64,000 nt of DNA from Hydractinia symbiolongicarpus (lineage: Eukaryota > Cnidaria > Hydrozoa > Anthoathecata > Hydractiniidae), in contig NC_079882.1 in the NCBI RefSeq assembly GCF_029227915.1, positions 27,580,001 through 27,644,000 on the forward strand. The letters are read 5' to 3'. Position numbers and translations under genes: made by a program. Shown here in pieces: positions 22,560 to 34,390 of this stretch. The first letter of the stretch is position 1. Every line of letters starts with the position of its first letter. Under the pieces are notes generated by a model. The model made no database searches. It was not told the DNA's origin and saw only the letters and a list, made by a program, of their open reading frames with translations.

Positions 22560-25160
22560 ACAAATCTTCAATGCCACATACGACGAAGTTGTGTACTGGA
22601 GACGAAACTTGTTTTTACTACCAACAGGTGCAGCAGGGAAGAGATATATTACTGAAACAATAAGACTCATAGAGATCTGGAACCAACAATTAGATTTATT
22701 GAAGGGAATTTCTATCAAAGCAGTTATGACAATGCCGATGCTTCTACTACAAAAATCATCATACAAGCCCAAAGTGAAGGATCACTCAAAATGTCTTAAC
22801 CGTAGATTAAATCTCTGGGTGGAAGGAAGATTCGATGATTTGAGGACTATACAATCTAAATCCCAAAACCAAATTCCCTGTATACTCCAGAGGAGTGCGC
22901 TAAAAATTTCGCAAAACTAATGCTTCAAGGAAAGATACATGCTGCACTAAGATTATTGGATGATAGGATGTCTGATGGAGTACTGGATCTAACTGATGAG
23001 ACACTCCAAGAACTGCGGTTGAAACATCCAAATCCTGTTGACGCTGATGAATCTGTGCTTCTCAAAGGGGAAGTCCCATTTATCGATCCTGCTATTTACA
23101 ACAACATAGATGAAACAACAATATTGAAAGCCGCACTTTGTCTAAAAGGTTCAGCCGGACCGTCAGGAATGAATTCAGATGGCTGGAGACGAATATTAGT
23201 GTCAAAGAATTTTGGAAAGATCGGTTTAGAATTGAGATCATGTTTGACTCGGTTCGCGAAAAATCTTTGTACAACTGCATTCGATCACACAGAAGGCAAA
23301 CTTCGTGTGCGTGTGTAAGAAACTTCGTGTGCGGTCTATCGGTGTGGGGAAGGTTCTACGAAGGGTGATTGGAAAGTCCATAATATCAGTAATCAAACCG
23401 GGAATACTTGATGGTTCTCTCCAATTATGTGCCGGTCTACCTTGGCAGCTGCTTATGATATGACAATTTTTGAAGAAGAAGGAACAGACGCATTACTTTT
23501 AGTAGATGCTACGAATGTTTTTAACTCACTTAATCGGAACGTACTACTTCATAATATCCGATACATATGTCCAGCTATGTCTAAGTATATACAAAATTGT
23601 TATAGCTCACCATCAAGGCTGTTTGTTATGGGTGGAAAAGAAATATTATCGGCAGAAGGAACAACTCAAGGTGACCCGTTCGCTATGCCAGCTTATGCAG
23701 TTGGAATTGTTCCTCTCCTCCCGCTGTTGAAAAATGACGTGGAAGATAGAAAGTTGAACATAACTCACTGCGCTTATACTGATGATCTGGGAGGTGCCGG
23801 AAAAATATTTGAATTAAGAAAATGGTGGAATAAAGTTGAGCATTATGGTCCATTATTCGGCTATTATCCTAAAGCATCAAAATCATGGTTAATAGTAAAG
23901 GATGAACATAAATTAGTAGCTGATGAAGTCTTCAGTGAGACGGAGATAAACATCACTACAGATGGAAATAACTATCTTGGCAGCTTTTTAGGTACACGTG
24001 ATGAGAAAGGAAAGTACATCGTTGGGTTGGTAAATGAATGGATTAATCAGATAAAGAAGTTATCTAAAATTGCACTTTTTGAACCACATGCTGCCTATGC
24101 TACTTACATAAGTGGATTTCAACACAAATTTACCTATTTTATCCGATCACTTCGGGATATGAGCAATTATATCAAAGTACTGGGCGATGTTATCGACAAT
24201 ACGTTGATCCCAGCATTGACAGAGGGACATAAATGTACAGAAAACGAGAGAATATTACTGAATTTGCCAATTCGCTATGGTGGTATGGGAATTGTGATAT
24301 TAGTCGAATCGTCAAAGAGAGAAAATTAAAATTCTGTTGAAATGACAAAACAACTAGCAGAAAGAATTAAACTACAGGAAATGTCCTATAAATTTGACAA
24401 ACAGTTACACAATAATATCAAAAGCAAAGTCAATAAACAAAAACTAATGTTATATAACGAAAAACTGGAAGAAATTCGCCAACACATGACGAATGAGCAA
24501 CTACGAGCAAATGATTTGGCGACAATAAAAGGTGCTTCAAGTTGGTTGTCAGCACTCCCAATAAAATCTGAGAATTATGCACTCAACAAAAGAGAGTTTT
24601 ATGATGCCATACGTATGAGATATCGGTGGGATTTGAAGTTCCTACCAACAATTTGTGTCTGTGGAAAACGCTTCACGATTGACCATGCTTTGTCATGTGT
24701 CAAGGGTGGCTATATTCATCAACGTCACGACGAATTAAGAGATACTTTGGTAAAAATATCTGAAGAGATTTCCAATGATGTAGAAACAGAATCGCATTTA
24801 CAACAGCTGATTGGAGAAAAATTAATCATTAATATGACGTAAGGGTATTTAACCCATTCGCTTTGACATACCTCAATCAGAAACTGCCTAATGCATTCAA
24901 ATCGAATAAAAACATCAAGAAACGTGTATTTGGACAAAGAGTGCTAGAAGTAGAACATGGATCATTTACAACTCTGATTTTCGCACCATATGGGGATCCA
25001 GTCGAGAAACAGAACATTTTATCTCCACTCTGTCGCATAAAGTAGCGGAAAAAAGAAATCTGGAACAAAGTACCGTTACAAACTGGCTGCGGACGAAATT
25101 ATCATTTCGTTTACTGCGTTCAGCAATACTCTGTGTTCGACACTATCTGCAATTAAAATA
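22560..25160 (+). pseudogene. Retroelement copy B: nearly full RT protein with frameshifts
   Basis: Reads on the plus strand in at least four pieces: about 22560-22920 (YDEVVYWRRNLFLLPTG region), 22920-23318, 23427-24329 and 24342-25160. It includes a conserved SAGPSGMNSDGWRR block, LLVDATNVFNSLNR (first RT aspartate region), EGTTQGDPFAMPAYA, and AYTDDLGGAGK as the YxDD box. The zinc motif CVCGKRFTIDHALSC follows. The nuclease region is truncated but ends in RTKLSFRLLRSAILC. A short duplicated AACTTCGTGTGCG near 23300 marks one frameshift. It is homologous to copy A but clearly diverged, roughly half identical by eye, so they are different subfamilies, placed head to head. Confidence 0.8.
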
Positions 25161-25189
25161 AACAAATCATGGTGAATAAGATGTAATGC

Positions 25190-26303
25190 TTTTACATTTT
25201 TTAAATTGGACGCATGATCAAGTTTAACTGCTGCTCTCGGTGCCATTAAAAACTACTTGTACCGACTTGTACCTCCTGTGTTGAATGTCTTTCGGTATAG
25301 TTTCCCGCCGAAGCTCAACATCAGATCCATTTTGGTTAAGACCATTGCATTCGTAGACGCGATTTGATATACTTCTGCTCTTGGCAATTTCCCATTTCCC
25401 TGCATCCTTTAAGCGCATACGCAAACCTTATCACCTATGTCTGCTAGTATTTTCAGGATGCCGTTGCTGATGACCATTTCAACCTTTTATTCTCCTTGCT
25501 TCAGATTGGAAATACTTGTCAGGACCCTAAATATATTGACATAGTTCTCCAAGTCCTAGTAAAATGTGATTTCTTGCAAAATGCGAGCTGGACGTTTGAT
25601 TGGACTGTTGCACTCGCCTTCGTTTGGATAAATACTTCTCCAAAGCTTGAAAATGGAGTCTGCCATTTCAGCTGCACCTTCGTATATCTTTTCAATTCGC
25701 ATTCTATTCTAACGCAGCTCCTACAAATCTCATGTATATGGTTCAGTGCGTATTAGTTGATCATCTTTATTCTTTTAGAGTCAATCACAATGCGATTCCT
25801 GACTGCAACCATCTCGGTCTCACAATCGTTCCTTTGTCATCCAAAGTTGTATTGTTTTGCTTCTTTCTCCAAGCTAATTACAAAACTATCCTCTTGACCC
25901 AGTGAAGTAAAAAAGTCTTCAACGTGAGCTTTCGCGTAAGACAATAGTGTTGTTGTGACTTTGTGACAAATAATCCTAGTTTGTTGTTTTTCTGGCATAA
26001 CTCTGCAATCCCCAAATTCGAGTACAGACGCATCGTACTTTGTCACTCTATCTATCGATCAATAAGCATTTCTAATTTCGTCATAATCATTCTCTTCGTC
26101 AGTATTTTTTTGCTAATTATTAAACATAGGCCTTTTTTGGAAGAAATGTTGTTTATTGATGTTTGGTTTATGATCAAGGATGATCTTTCAATTGTTGACA
26201 CCTTCGAATGTTCTGGATATGCTGCCTTATAACGCATTTCGAAAGACTTCAAAAACCTTTTGCCATCTTGTTTTCCCAAATTTAGAAATAAAATAGCGTA
26301 CAC
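25190..26303 (-). pseudogene. Degenerate Gypsy-like LTR-retrotransposon fragment
   Basis: The minus strand carries broken frames. The first part (26303-25837) resembles a Gypsy gag: an FLNLGKQDG-type block, then KQYNFG before a decayed RDRI-like stretch, then AAEMADS. The last part (25440-25224) contains GDKVCV and MRLKDAGKWEIAK, like the basic C-terminal tail of a Gypsy integrase. Protease, RT and most of integrase are absent, which implies a large internal deletion. No LTRs were found. Many stops; not functional. Confidence 0.45.
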
Positions 26304-26817
26304 CTACTATATGCTCAGGGCTAATTGCGTCTGTATACGTATTGATATTGAATTTGCTTAGCCAGTGCCGCGTTGAGTACTTGGGTTAGTTATGAATATT
26401 CACACCTATATTTTCAATAAATGAAGTCCCCGCCGTGCAGCGGGAAATAATTTTATTTCAACGATGTGTGTTTTGCATGCAGCATGCATATCCTAAGAAC
26501 TTTAACTTTTTGCGTATAATGAATTCTGTTTTGGTTGTATAATTATTTTTTCTCCATCTAGTCAGAAAGCTAAAAGCTTTTTTTTAAGAGCTTTTTATGC
26601 AAAGTAACTGATCTTTTTAGTTCTGTTCAGTTTTTGGCTTTAGCTAGCCACTAAAAATGTGTTATAGATAGATAGATTTGCATATTTTACATGGCTAGTC
26701 TCACAAATATCTAAGGATATACCCTGTCTATTATTTCCAGGAGAGGCCTTGGCTTTGATGGGGAGTCCTGGAGTATTTAATGCCAGTATTACTAAACTAT
26801 GGAACTACCCAGCAGAG

Positions 26818-26917
26818 CCACCCAGAATCGGCCAGAACCACTTAGAATGAGCCAGAACCACCCAGAATCAGTCAGAATCACCCATAATCAGACAGGACCA
26901 CTCAGACTCAAACAGAG
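26818..26917. repeat. Minisatellite, five imperfect 20-bp units
   Basis: Units of the form CCACCCAGAATCGGCCAGAA repeat five times with 2-6 substitutions each, giving a CAGAAYCACYCAGAATCA rhythm. No coding role is apparent. Confidence 0.75.
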
Positions 26918-28540
26918 ACAGCTAGCTATAATAGGTAACCAAAAGAACGCATCCTTCATGCCTTGAGACTGAGTATTATTGATGTTACTATTACGATTAG
27001 GGTCAATACGGTGCCTGTTTTTTGTGTTATTTGTGCTTGTGTTTTACCAATCTTGTAGTTGTGAACAATGGCTTTTTAACACTGTTTATGTTGTTTTACA
27101 TGTAAATAAAAATCCTATTTCTTTTTTAACCCACGTAATTATATACCTATGTTTCATCCTATTTTACAAAAACAGTCCAGTCCATTGTTATTTTCCCAAG
27201 GATTTAGGGGCAAAACTGTTTATGAAATCACACCCCCTGGCGGTACCAAATATAATAAATTAGTGCATGATTTCGTTACACGTTTAAGCCTTAATTCGAC
27301 TGAACATCATGACAGATAAGCAGGGCAGAGGAGACTAGGAGTAAGACTGGCAAAATTACCGCTGTGGTATAATAGCTTTTCATCCACAGAAATAAAGGCA
27401 GATTTACTAGAAAGGCGGGAATATTAGAGATTATTTTTCATTAAAATATTGAAATTGCTATGCTACTGCTGGATTACTAAAGAGGCAAAACAAGGTTTAC
27501 GCTCAGTTTTTATACTGACTATGTACAGGTCTAAAAAGTACCCTAGAAAAGAGCATGATGTCATATGATCCTCACACTTGCTTTTCCAATGGATGAAACA
27601 TATTGAAAACATGCTATACATTAGTCAAAGAATTAATTTAACTTTAAAATTTGCCAATAAGAGAAGAATATAATGTTAAACTTGAAAAGAATTAATTCCA
27701 GTGCATTTTGGATCTTGATTATTGTTTATTTATCAATAAGTTTATCAATAAATACATAGTATACAATATATATTTTGTTATATGGCTTGATCAAAGACAC
27801 GCCTAGTAATCGAGGACTATTCTAAAGCAGAGTTATTAAATAATCAAAATCCTAAATAACTACCAGTAAGACAAAAGTAAAAAATTTGTTGTAAATTAGG
27901 CAATCTAATTTTTTAGTATGATGCTTTTCTGCAATGTTCAGTCTTTTTCAGGAATATTTGAGTAGGTGTGCGATGATTCGCACGTGTAAATCAAGTAATG
28001 CGTTGATATAAAACGCACATGCAAAGAATGTTACGCATGCGATACGGGCTCTGAGGTTATTTTTGTTGCGCATTCATTTTGCGGTAGAAGAAGGGGGAGG
28101 TTTTAAATCGTGAACCCCAAACACGATGATCGAGCGTCTACTGGTATAGCTTTTTCTACATGTCTAAAATAGTATGCATGACTATGCTGTCATTTTAATA
28201 TTTCTTGTTTATTTTTCAGGTCATCACAAGAAAATAGGCAAAAATATGCTTTGTTTTCAAATTAAAAAAAATCTTTATCCAGGTAGCTTAAATAAAACTT
28301 CAAAATTCATTCAAAAACTTCAGCTACACTTTAACAAAATTGTTACAGAAAAAAATTGGCTTGCTCGTGGATTAAAAGGACAACAACTATTTAATAAATT
28401 CTGAGATCTAAAAGTGTTCGACCACGACGGAAATCTATTGGACGTTTTGTCTGACGAGTCTCCAAAAATTATTTCGACGGCTGGCATTGCATGCTACAAA
28501 ATGGATTTTATAGGTTGATTTTGAAAACTCAATATTTATT

Positions 28541-28570
28541 TTTCAGGCGTGCGATTAATCACGCCTGAAA
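28541..28570. repeat. Perfect 11-bp palindrome
   Basis: TTTCAGGCGTG and its reverse complement CACGCCTGAAA flank an 8-nt spacer. It lies about 75 bp from the larger palindrome at 28644. Confidence 0.6.
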
Positions 28571-28643
28571 CGATATAGGCTGTGCCAAGGCATGTGCATG
28601 CGATCGCGCGCCTCTCTTGAAAAAGCGTAAATGTTGTTAGATA

Positions 28644-28700
28644 GAAATCCCCTAGTCCGGCCACGATATCAGCGCTATAGTGGCCGGACTAGGGGATTTC
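28644..28700. repeat. Perfect 21-bp palindrome with 15-nt loop
   Basis: Arms 28644-28664 (GAAATCCCCTAGTCCGGCCAC) and 28680-28700 are exact reverse complements around a 15-nt loop. The arms are far richer in GC than the surroundings, as expected for a mobile-element end pair. No target duplication is clear. Confidence 0.85.
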
Positions 28701-31027
28701 AGGAGTTCAGATTGGTGGAAAATGCATTTTCAGGATCATTAAACACTGTAATGGTATGACATATATGATTTTATGGTTTATTTTCCAGTTTTCTTCTGAC
28801 CATTTATATTTCTTCAGTTTTCTTCTGACCATTTATAGACTGAAACAATGTTTCTGTACTTGCAATTAACACACATAGTGCCGGTGATCCAGCCCTTGAA
28901 ATTAGAATTTTTTTACGTCGGCAATAGAACTTTTAAACTGATTGCGTCTGCAATTTTTTTTGTAGTGAAATTTTTCAGCTGACAATAACTTTCGTCATTC
29001 ACCTTTATCAGAGCTAGACCTCTCATAAATTCGATGCATCGATCTCCTAAGACGATGACAAATGGGAATTGGCATACCTTCCAGGTGAAATTGGCATACC
29101 TTCCAGGTGAAATTCGTTAGTTTAATAGTTCACTGCCAACTGTCTTTTTTATGTTTCGAGGTGAATTCATTAGGTTAGGGGATCATTAGGGTGTATATGG
29201 CAGAAGTCGCCGGTGATATGCTTTGAAAATTCTTGTCAACGGCACAGTTTAACATAAAGCAAAACTGTACAGGAGACTTAATTATTAGAGTATTCGCAGA
29301 ACATCTCTTCTCACAAAACCGAGGGCAGGGCTGACTTACATTGCCTGCTTTGTTGTGTGGGGGAAAGAACTTCTGGCCTTCTTTTTAATACGATAAACAA
29401 TCTTTGCGATTATTATTACTAGACATATTTGATTTCTCTTTCCCTTTTTAAAAAGATTTTTTAAACTTTATTCAACATGTTTTTTCTTTGGTATTACATT
29501 ATGAGAACATTCGTCCGAAAGCTGTATTAAGGTGCAGGACACCTAACCTCTCCCATGTTCTGGTTGTATTTAACTTGCATGGGTGTGCACTCTTCTCGCA
29601 GTATTCTCTGTAACGATGAAGGTCGGACTGACTTGTGGCATGGTTCCAAATGGTCTTCTGTCTTTTGTTTGAGTCTCAGTGTAATGCACCAGCCGAACAT
29701 AAGAGTGCCAGCATAAAGGAAAGGGGCTGACTTTAATGTTCTCTATACCTTACGTTCTTCGTAATAACACCGACCATTTTTGATTGTGGCATTCATAAGA
29801 TTTGTGATTTTGGTGGCGCTTAAGTCCAGCCTAATGGCCTAACTTACTGAAAATAGAATGTAATTATTTTGTAGTCGCAATGAGTGAAAGTAGCTCAAAC
29901 AAAACCGAAGTTATTGTTATTTAAAAATTTCACAACAAAATTACGTCGGCAATTTTGTTGCCGACGCAACTACGGCATCTTCAAATTTTACGTTGGCAAT
30001 TACTGCCGACGCTAATTTTAGGGGCTGCGATCACAATGTCTGAACATTTTATTTTTGTTTTTAGTTCTTATTGTGCATGCTCACTTTTTTACAGTGAATG
30101 AGTTACGAATAACTTCTTTCCCAGCTCCTCTGTTTCAACGAAAAAAAAAATAACAATAAGAGAAGTGGCAAAAAGTTGTGAGGAACTAAATGTCGGGGAA
30201 AGTGAACCAAAAAGTCATTGAATAATTTCCTTTTTATTAAAAAAAACTTCAAACTTGAAAAATTTTTTGTAAAAGTTCACTATCATTGTCTTTTTTCACT
30301 TTTGAGGTCATTTTTTATTGAACAACGATTATAAAACCCAACATGAGAGACTTTCTTTTACTCTCACTTCTGAATTCGTACATTAACCCATTAAAAATAA
30401 ACTCCGAAGGATCTAAGTTTTAAACATTTAAAAAATATGCTAGTGACACTTTAATGAAATCTTTAATGAAAAACAACCTTAGGTTGTTACAAACTCAATG
30501 CACCATAAAGGTTATAAATATATTTTTCTAGCAAACACAGTAGAAAGCTCTCCTACGCACAATACTTCATTCTCTTTGTTTGATTAACCGATGCCATAAG
30601 AATGTCATCCTGATATGGTTCACTCACCTCATTTAATTAAGTTAGGCTGCTGGGAGCTGATATTGTAAAAGTTTTAAAACGGAGAAACTAGTATTCAATT
30701 AACCCATTCTCAAAATAAAGATAAACACACTGTCCGATTTGCCTTATTTTAATGCTTTTTGGGAGGCAGTTAAGCTAAATCGTGTTAATTAAATTCTTTT
30801 TCATACGTTGTTAATAACATTTGTTTTAATTTTGTGAATGTTAATTTTGTGTCTTGGTAATTTTCTGAATTTGTTTTTCGTGAAAATCAAAAATAAGATG
30901 GATGTTTTTCATCCTTATAATATCTTGATTTTAACTATCATACTCAGCATAGTTAAACAATGCTGACTTTCTACAAGTAACAGCCAAATGCAATTTTGTG
31001 CTTATAGAAGAGTGGCAATCTTTTTTT

Positions 31028-31162
31028 ATATTGTAGAAGAACTACTTTGTTCAGTAGTTCTTCTACAATATGACTTACACACATTATACTCGTCCGTCAT
31101 GATCAGAGGTGAAGTTGAATGAAATACGGATGTGCTATGATAAATATTCACCTATGTAACCT
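31028..31162 (+). mobile_element. 5'-inverted SINE fragment upstream of GTPBP10
   Basis: 31054-31162 matches the 3' domain of the tRNA-SINE at 44516 (GTAGTTCTTCTACAATA... ACGGATGTGCTATGATAAA... TATTCACCTAT). 31028-31053 is an inverted copy of the same family's TGAACAAAGTAGTTCTTC segment, so the junction forms an 18-bp hairpin (31028-31045 / 31054-31071). That is the arrangement produced by twin-primed reverse transcription of LINE-mobilised elements. Confidence 0.75.
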
Positions 31163-31208
31163 TTTTTTACTTCAAATTATTAATTATTTGCTTTATCTGC
31201 AGGTAAGA

Positions 31209-33012
31209 ATGTATACACGAGTCTATCCAACTATATTGCATAATATCAAATATTGTATTGTCAAGTCATTTTCCAATGACATTGCGGCCATAAAACTGAA
31301 ACCACCGTCAACAAGAGACAAAAAAAGCCGCATTGCAGACAAAGTTCGAATATATGTGAGAGGTGGAAGTGGAGGGCAAGGTTCTCCATCTTCTGGAGGT
31401 TTAGGTGGAAAGGGTGGCAGTGTTTTTATTAAGTGTGTTAAGGGAGGTTCTCTTGCTCCTTTCACTTTACGCCAGAATAGACGCATTGTTGCAGGTCATG
31501 GCGAACATTATAGAAAAAATATGTTTAATTCAAAACCAGGGAAGGATAAGTATGTTAATGTTCCTCCTGGTACAGAAGTTAGAACTGGGGATAATGAACT
31601 AATGACAGACTTGAGTAAACCTAATGAAGTTATAAAAATTGCAAATGGTGGATTTGGAGGATCTGCAAAAACAAGTTTTTATGGAACTAAAGGTGAACGA
31701 AAAAATATAATATTAGAGTTAAAGACAATTGCAGATGTTGCACTGACTGGATTTCCAAATGCTGGCAAATCATCTCTTCTCAGAGTTATTTCCCGTGCTA
31801 GGCCGAAGGTTGGCCATTATCCTTTTACTACAATTAACCCAATGGTTGGATCAATTTTTTACAATGATTCAAGACAGGTTTGTTTATTTATCATTGAAAT
31901 TTTAACTAAAACATTGAATTTCTTTTCCAGTGCTCCCTGGAATAAGCAGCCATAATGAAAATTTATACCGATTTTAGTGTGAGAAATTTTGGTAATTTTG
32001 GTATGAACGTCTCCAAAGTTCACATCATTTCGATATTTATATTTCTTTGATAGTTTTTCCATTTTTGGTAAAAATTTAGAAAAAATCATATGCATTTAAA
32101 AAAAATTTCAGCTCCTCCAATTTACATCCGCACCAAATTTAAGTTTTTTGTGCATGTCAATTTTTTTGTTCTATACAAAAATTGGTATGAATAAGGTACC
32201 CTCTTCTCAGATAAGGCCTCCTGGTAAGCATGAGGTTTTTAAAATAAAAGAGCAGTGTAAAATATGTGTGAAAACAATAATTTTACTAGAATGTCCAATA
32301 TATAGCCATCAACAAAGATAAGTTTGCAATGAGAAAGATATCAACTGCATGGAAGGCAAATACAACCTGTTTCGATATACTTGTAGGACAGTAATATATG
32401 AAAATAACAATGACCAAACTTTTGAATATGTTAGATAAAAAGCAACTGGGAACAGAATCCTTGCTATGTTATCAAAAAGATATATACCTACAAAACAATG
32501 CATTATAATGTTGGAATTCTTTTTCAATTTAGATAACTGTTGCAGATCTCCCTGGTTTGATAGAAGATGCTCATTTGAATAAAGGAATGGGACATAAATT
32601 TTTGAGGCATATTGAAAGAACAAAAGCAATTGTTTTAGTTGTAGACGTTGATGGTTTCCAATTAAAGGAAGGTCACAAGTTTAGATCTGCTTTGGATACA
32701 ATTTTGTTACTGATGAGAGAATTGGTTTTGTACAAGGATGTCTTACTCACAAGACCATTTATACTGGTTGTAAATAAAATGGATACATTGACTGCTGAAA
32801 CAAATTTAAATCAGTTGCGTAGAGAAATTGAAAGTTTGGATCAAAGTCACATGTTGTTAAGAGATTCAGTTTATGCAGAAGATATTCAAGAGCATGTGAC
32901 CATGCTTGCAGAAAATAATTTTGAAAATGTAATCCCTATTTCGGCTAAACAAGGACTTGGTATTGAGTTATTGCAGAAACAGCTATATAATTTGTTGCCT
33001 ATTGATGATTGA
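31209..33012 (+). CDS. GTPBP10: GTPBP10, mitochondrial Obg-family GTPase (two coding exons)
   Basis: Exons 31209-31877 and 32533-33012, GT-AG intron, phase 0, 382 residues (human is about 387). GTPBP10 is an Obg-type GTPase that assists assembly of the large mitochondrial ribosomal subunit (established for the human protein). The N terminus (MYTRVYPTILHNIKYCIVKSF) is basic and amphipathic, fitting a mitochondrial presequence. The glycine-rich Obg fold follows (RGGSGGQGSPSSGGLGGKGG). The G domain has P-loop GFPNAGKSS (from residue 181), YPFTT switch I, DLPGL (228-232), NKMD (304-307) and a SAK G5. I chose the ATG at 31209, just after an acceptor-like TATCTGCAG. The frame is open farther upstream to 31119, but those codons come from the SINE fragment and encode no targeting-like sequence. 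Confidence 0.93.
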
Positions 33013-33355
33013 ATACCTTTTGCTGATATTTGGCCTTTTTATTATTTTCTTTGTGTTGTGTGAAGTAATCTGACAATTGTTTAAAAATTTTGAAAAAACC
33101 GTGATTGTCACAATTATGAAATCATATTGTTCTCTAAATACATCTTTTACACTTTTTTTAACAAGAATCGTACTTTTTGTTTAAGCCTTCCAGATTTTTA
33201 ACAAATCACTATTTTCAGCCTATTATAATTCTTTACTTTTCAGATAATTGTTGAAGAAATTCACTAATATTTTAATTTAAAACTGTTAGAATTACTAATG
33301 ACATAGAATGGTAAAATGAATGAAAATATCCAATAAAAGAAAAACCAATGTATAA

Positions 33356-34057
33356 CAAGGGCTTCAAAAATTAGGTACATGCTTGTAAGCATGCACCTAA
33401 ACTTCTCAATGTGCATGAAAAATTGTGCACGTAAAATAACCGCTGTCAATGTCATGCTACTTTCAAAACCCTAAAGTTAAATCAGATTTATATTTATTCA
33501 TGATCCTTTATATTTTCTTGTCTTCTCATAGTTGATAAATCAGATATGAATTTCCATCGAAATGTGTGTAATTTGCATTTTAAAAGGGACAGTAAACAAC
33601 ATGTGAACAGAAGAGCAGACGCCCGACTTGGTGCGCCCTTTTATAAAAACATTTGAAATAAGTCTTAGATTGCTAATCGCCGTTGTTGTTTTATTGACCC
33701 CCTGGCCTTCCTTAATTTCTTGGGTCCTGTCAACATGTTTTAATATTGCACTTTGTAGGTTCACATGCACAAATTTTATATTAGGATAAGAATTGAATAT
33801 GTTGTGTGTACTAATGATGACGTGTACCGAGTGGTGATTCTTTAATCAGAGTTAAATTCATATATTCCTTTATTACAAACAAACCTAATACAACTGACAT
33901 TTAGGTACTTGGTGAGCTGCACGAATGGCGTACATACGTGTGCCTATGATGCTTTGAGGTGCACGAAAAAATGAGGAACGTGGTCCTGCACCTAATCAAC
34001 CTACAAGGTACACACAAAAAACGACGTGTACCCAGATTGTGAATTTGTAAAGCCCTG
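33356..34057. mobile_element. Possible hAT-like MITE between GTPBP10 and CSE1L
   Basis: CAAGGGCTTCAAAAATT on the left and the reverse-complemented right end CAGGGCTTTACAAATT look like imperfect terminal inverted repeats of the CAGGG type seen in hAT elements. ATAACA occurs beside both ends, but a clean 8-bp duplication cannot be shown. The interior is GTGCAC/GCATGC-rich with partial inverted symmetry and no transposase. Confidence 0.35.
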
Positions 34058-34390
34058 ATAACACAACAACGAAGTGACTATTTTGCAAATTCTCAAACGT
34101 TTTTGCCATCTGATGATGCATTTAAAGTATTCTTACATTTTCAAAAGTTAAGCCGGTGTTATGTTATTCTAAATGTTTGTCAACTTTATTTATTACTTAT
34201 ATATAAATTTACTTTGTTATAATTTCCAACTCTTTTATTTTAATGAACTAAATTTTTTTTTTCCCTTTTTGTTTTTCCTGGCAAGTACAGGGTCTGGCAA
34301 GTGAATGTATTTTATTGTCATGTTACTTTTTTTAATGTGTCTGGTTTATAATTGTTAATTTAAGTTTAACATCAACAATAAATAAACAAT

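Larger units (their letters stand above)
26304..31027. other. Intergenic, no gene recognised
   Basis: Contains a 20-bp minisatellite (26818-26917), two palindromes (28541-28570, 28644-28700), two direct 22-24-bp duplications (near 28792-28838 and 29073-29112) and a GTCGGCAAT/ATTGCCGAC inverted motif near 29944-29966. A frame at 28174-28404 is preceded by a good acceptor (TTTTTCAG) but has no recognisable domain. Confidence 0.4.

Noticed and set aside
28174-28404. Possible exon after a TTTTTCAG acceptor
   Set aside because: Protein-like stretch but no partner exon, no recognised family, and the frame stops within 60 codons of the acceptor.
29520-29710. Possible retroelement coding scrap on the minus strand
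   Set aside because: Weak resemblance in mixed frames only; no catalytic or structural motif could be identified.
31119-31208. Upstream ATG extension of GTPBP10
   Set aside because: The extra 30 codons derive from a SINE fragment and include a probable splice acceptor; the ATG at 31209 gives a plausible mitochondrial presequence.
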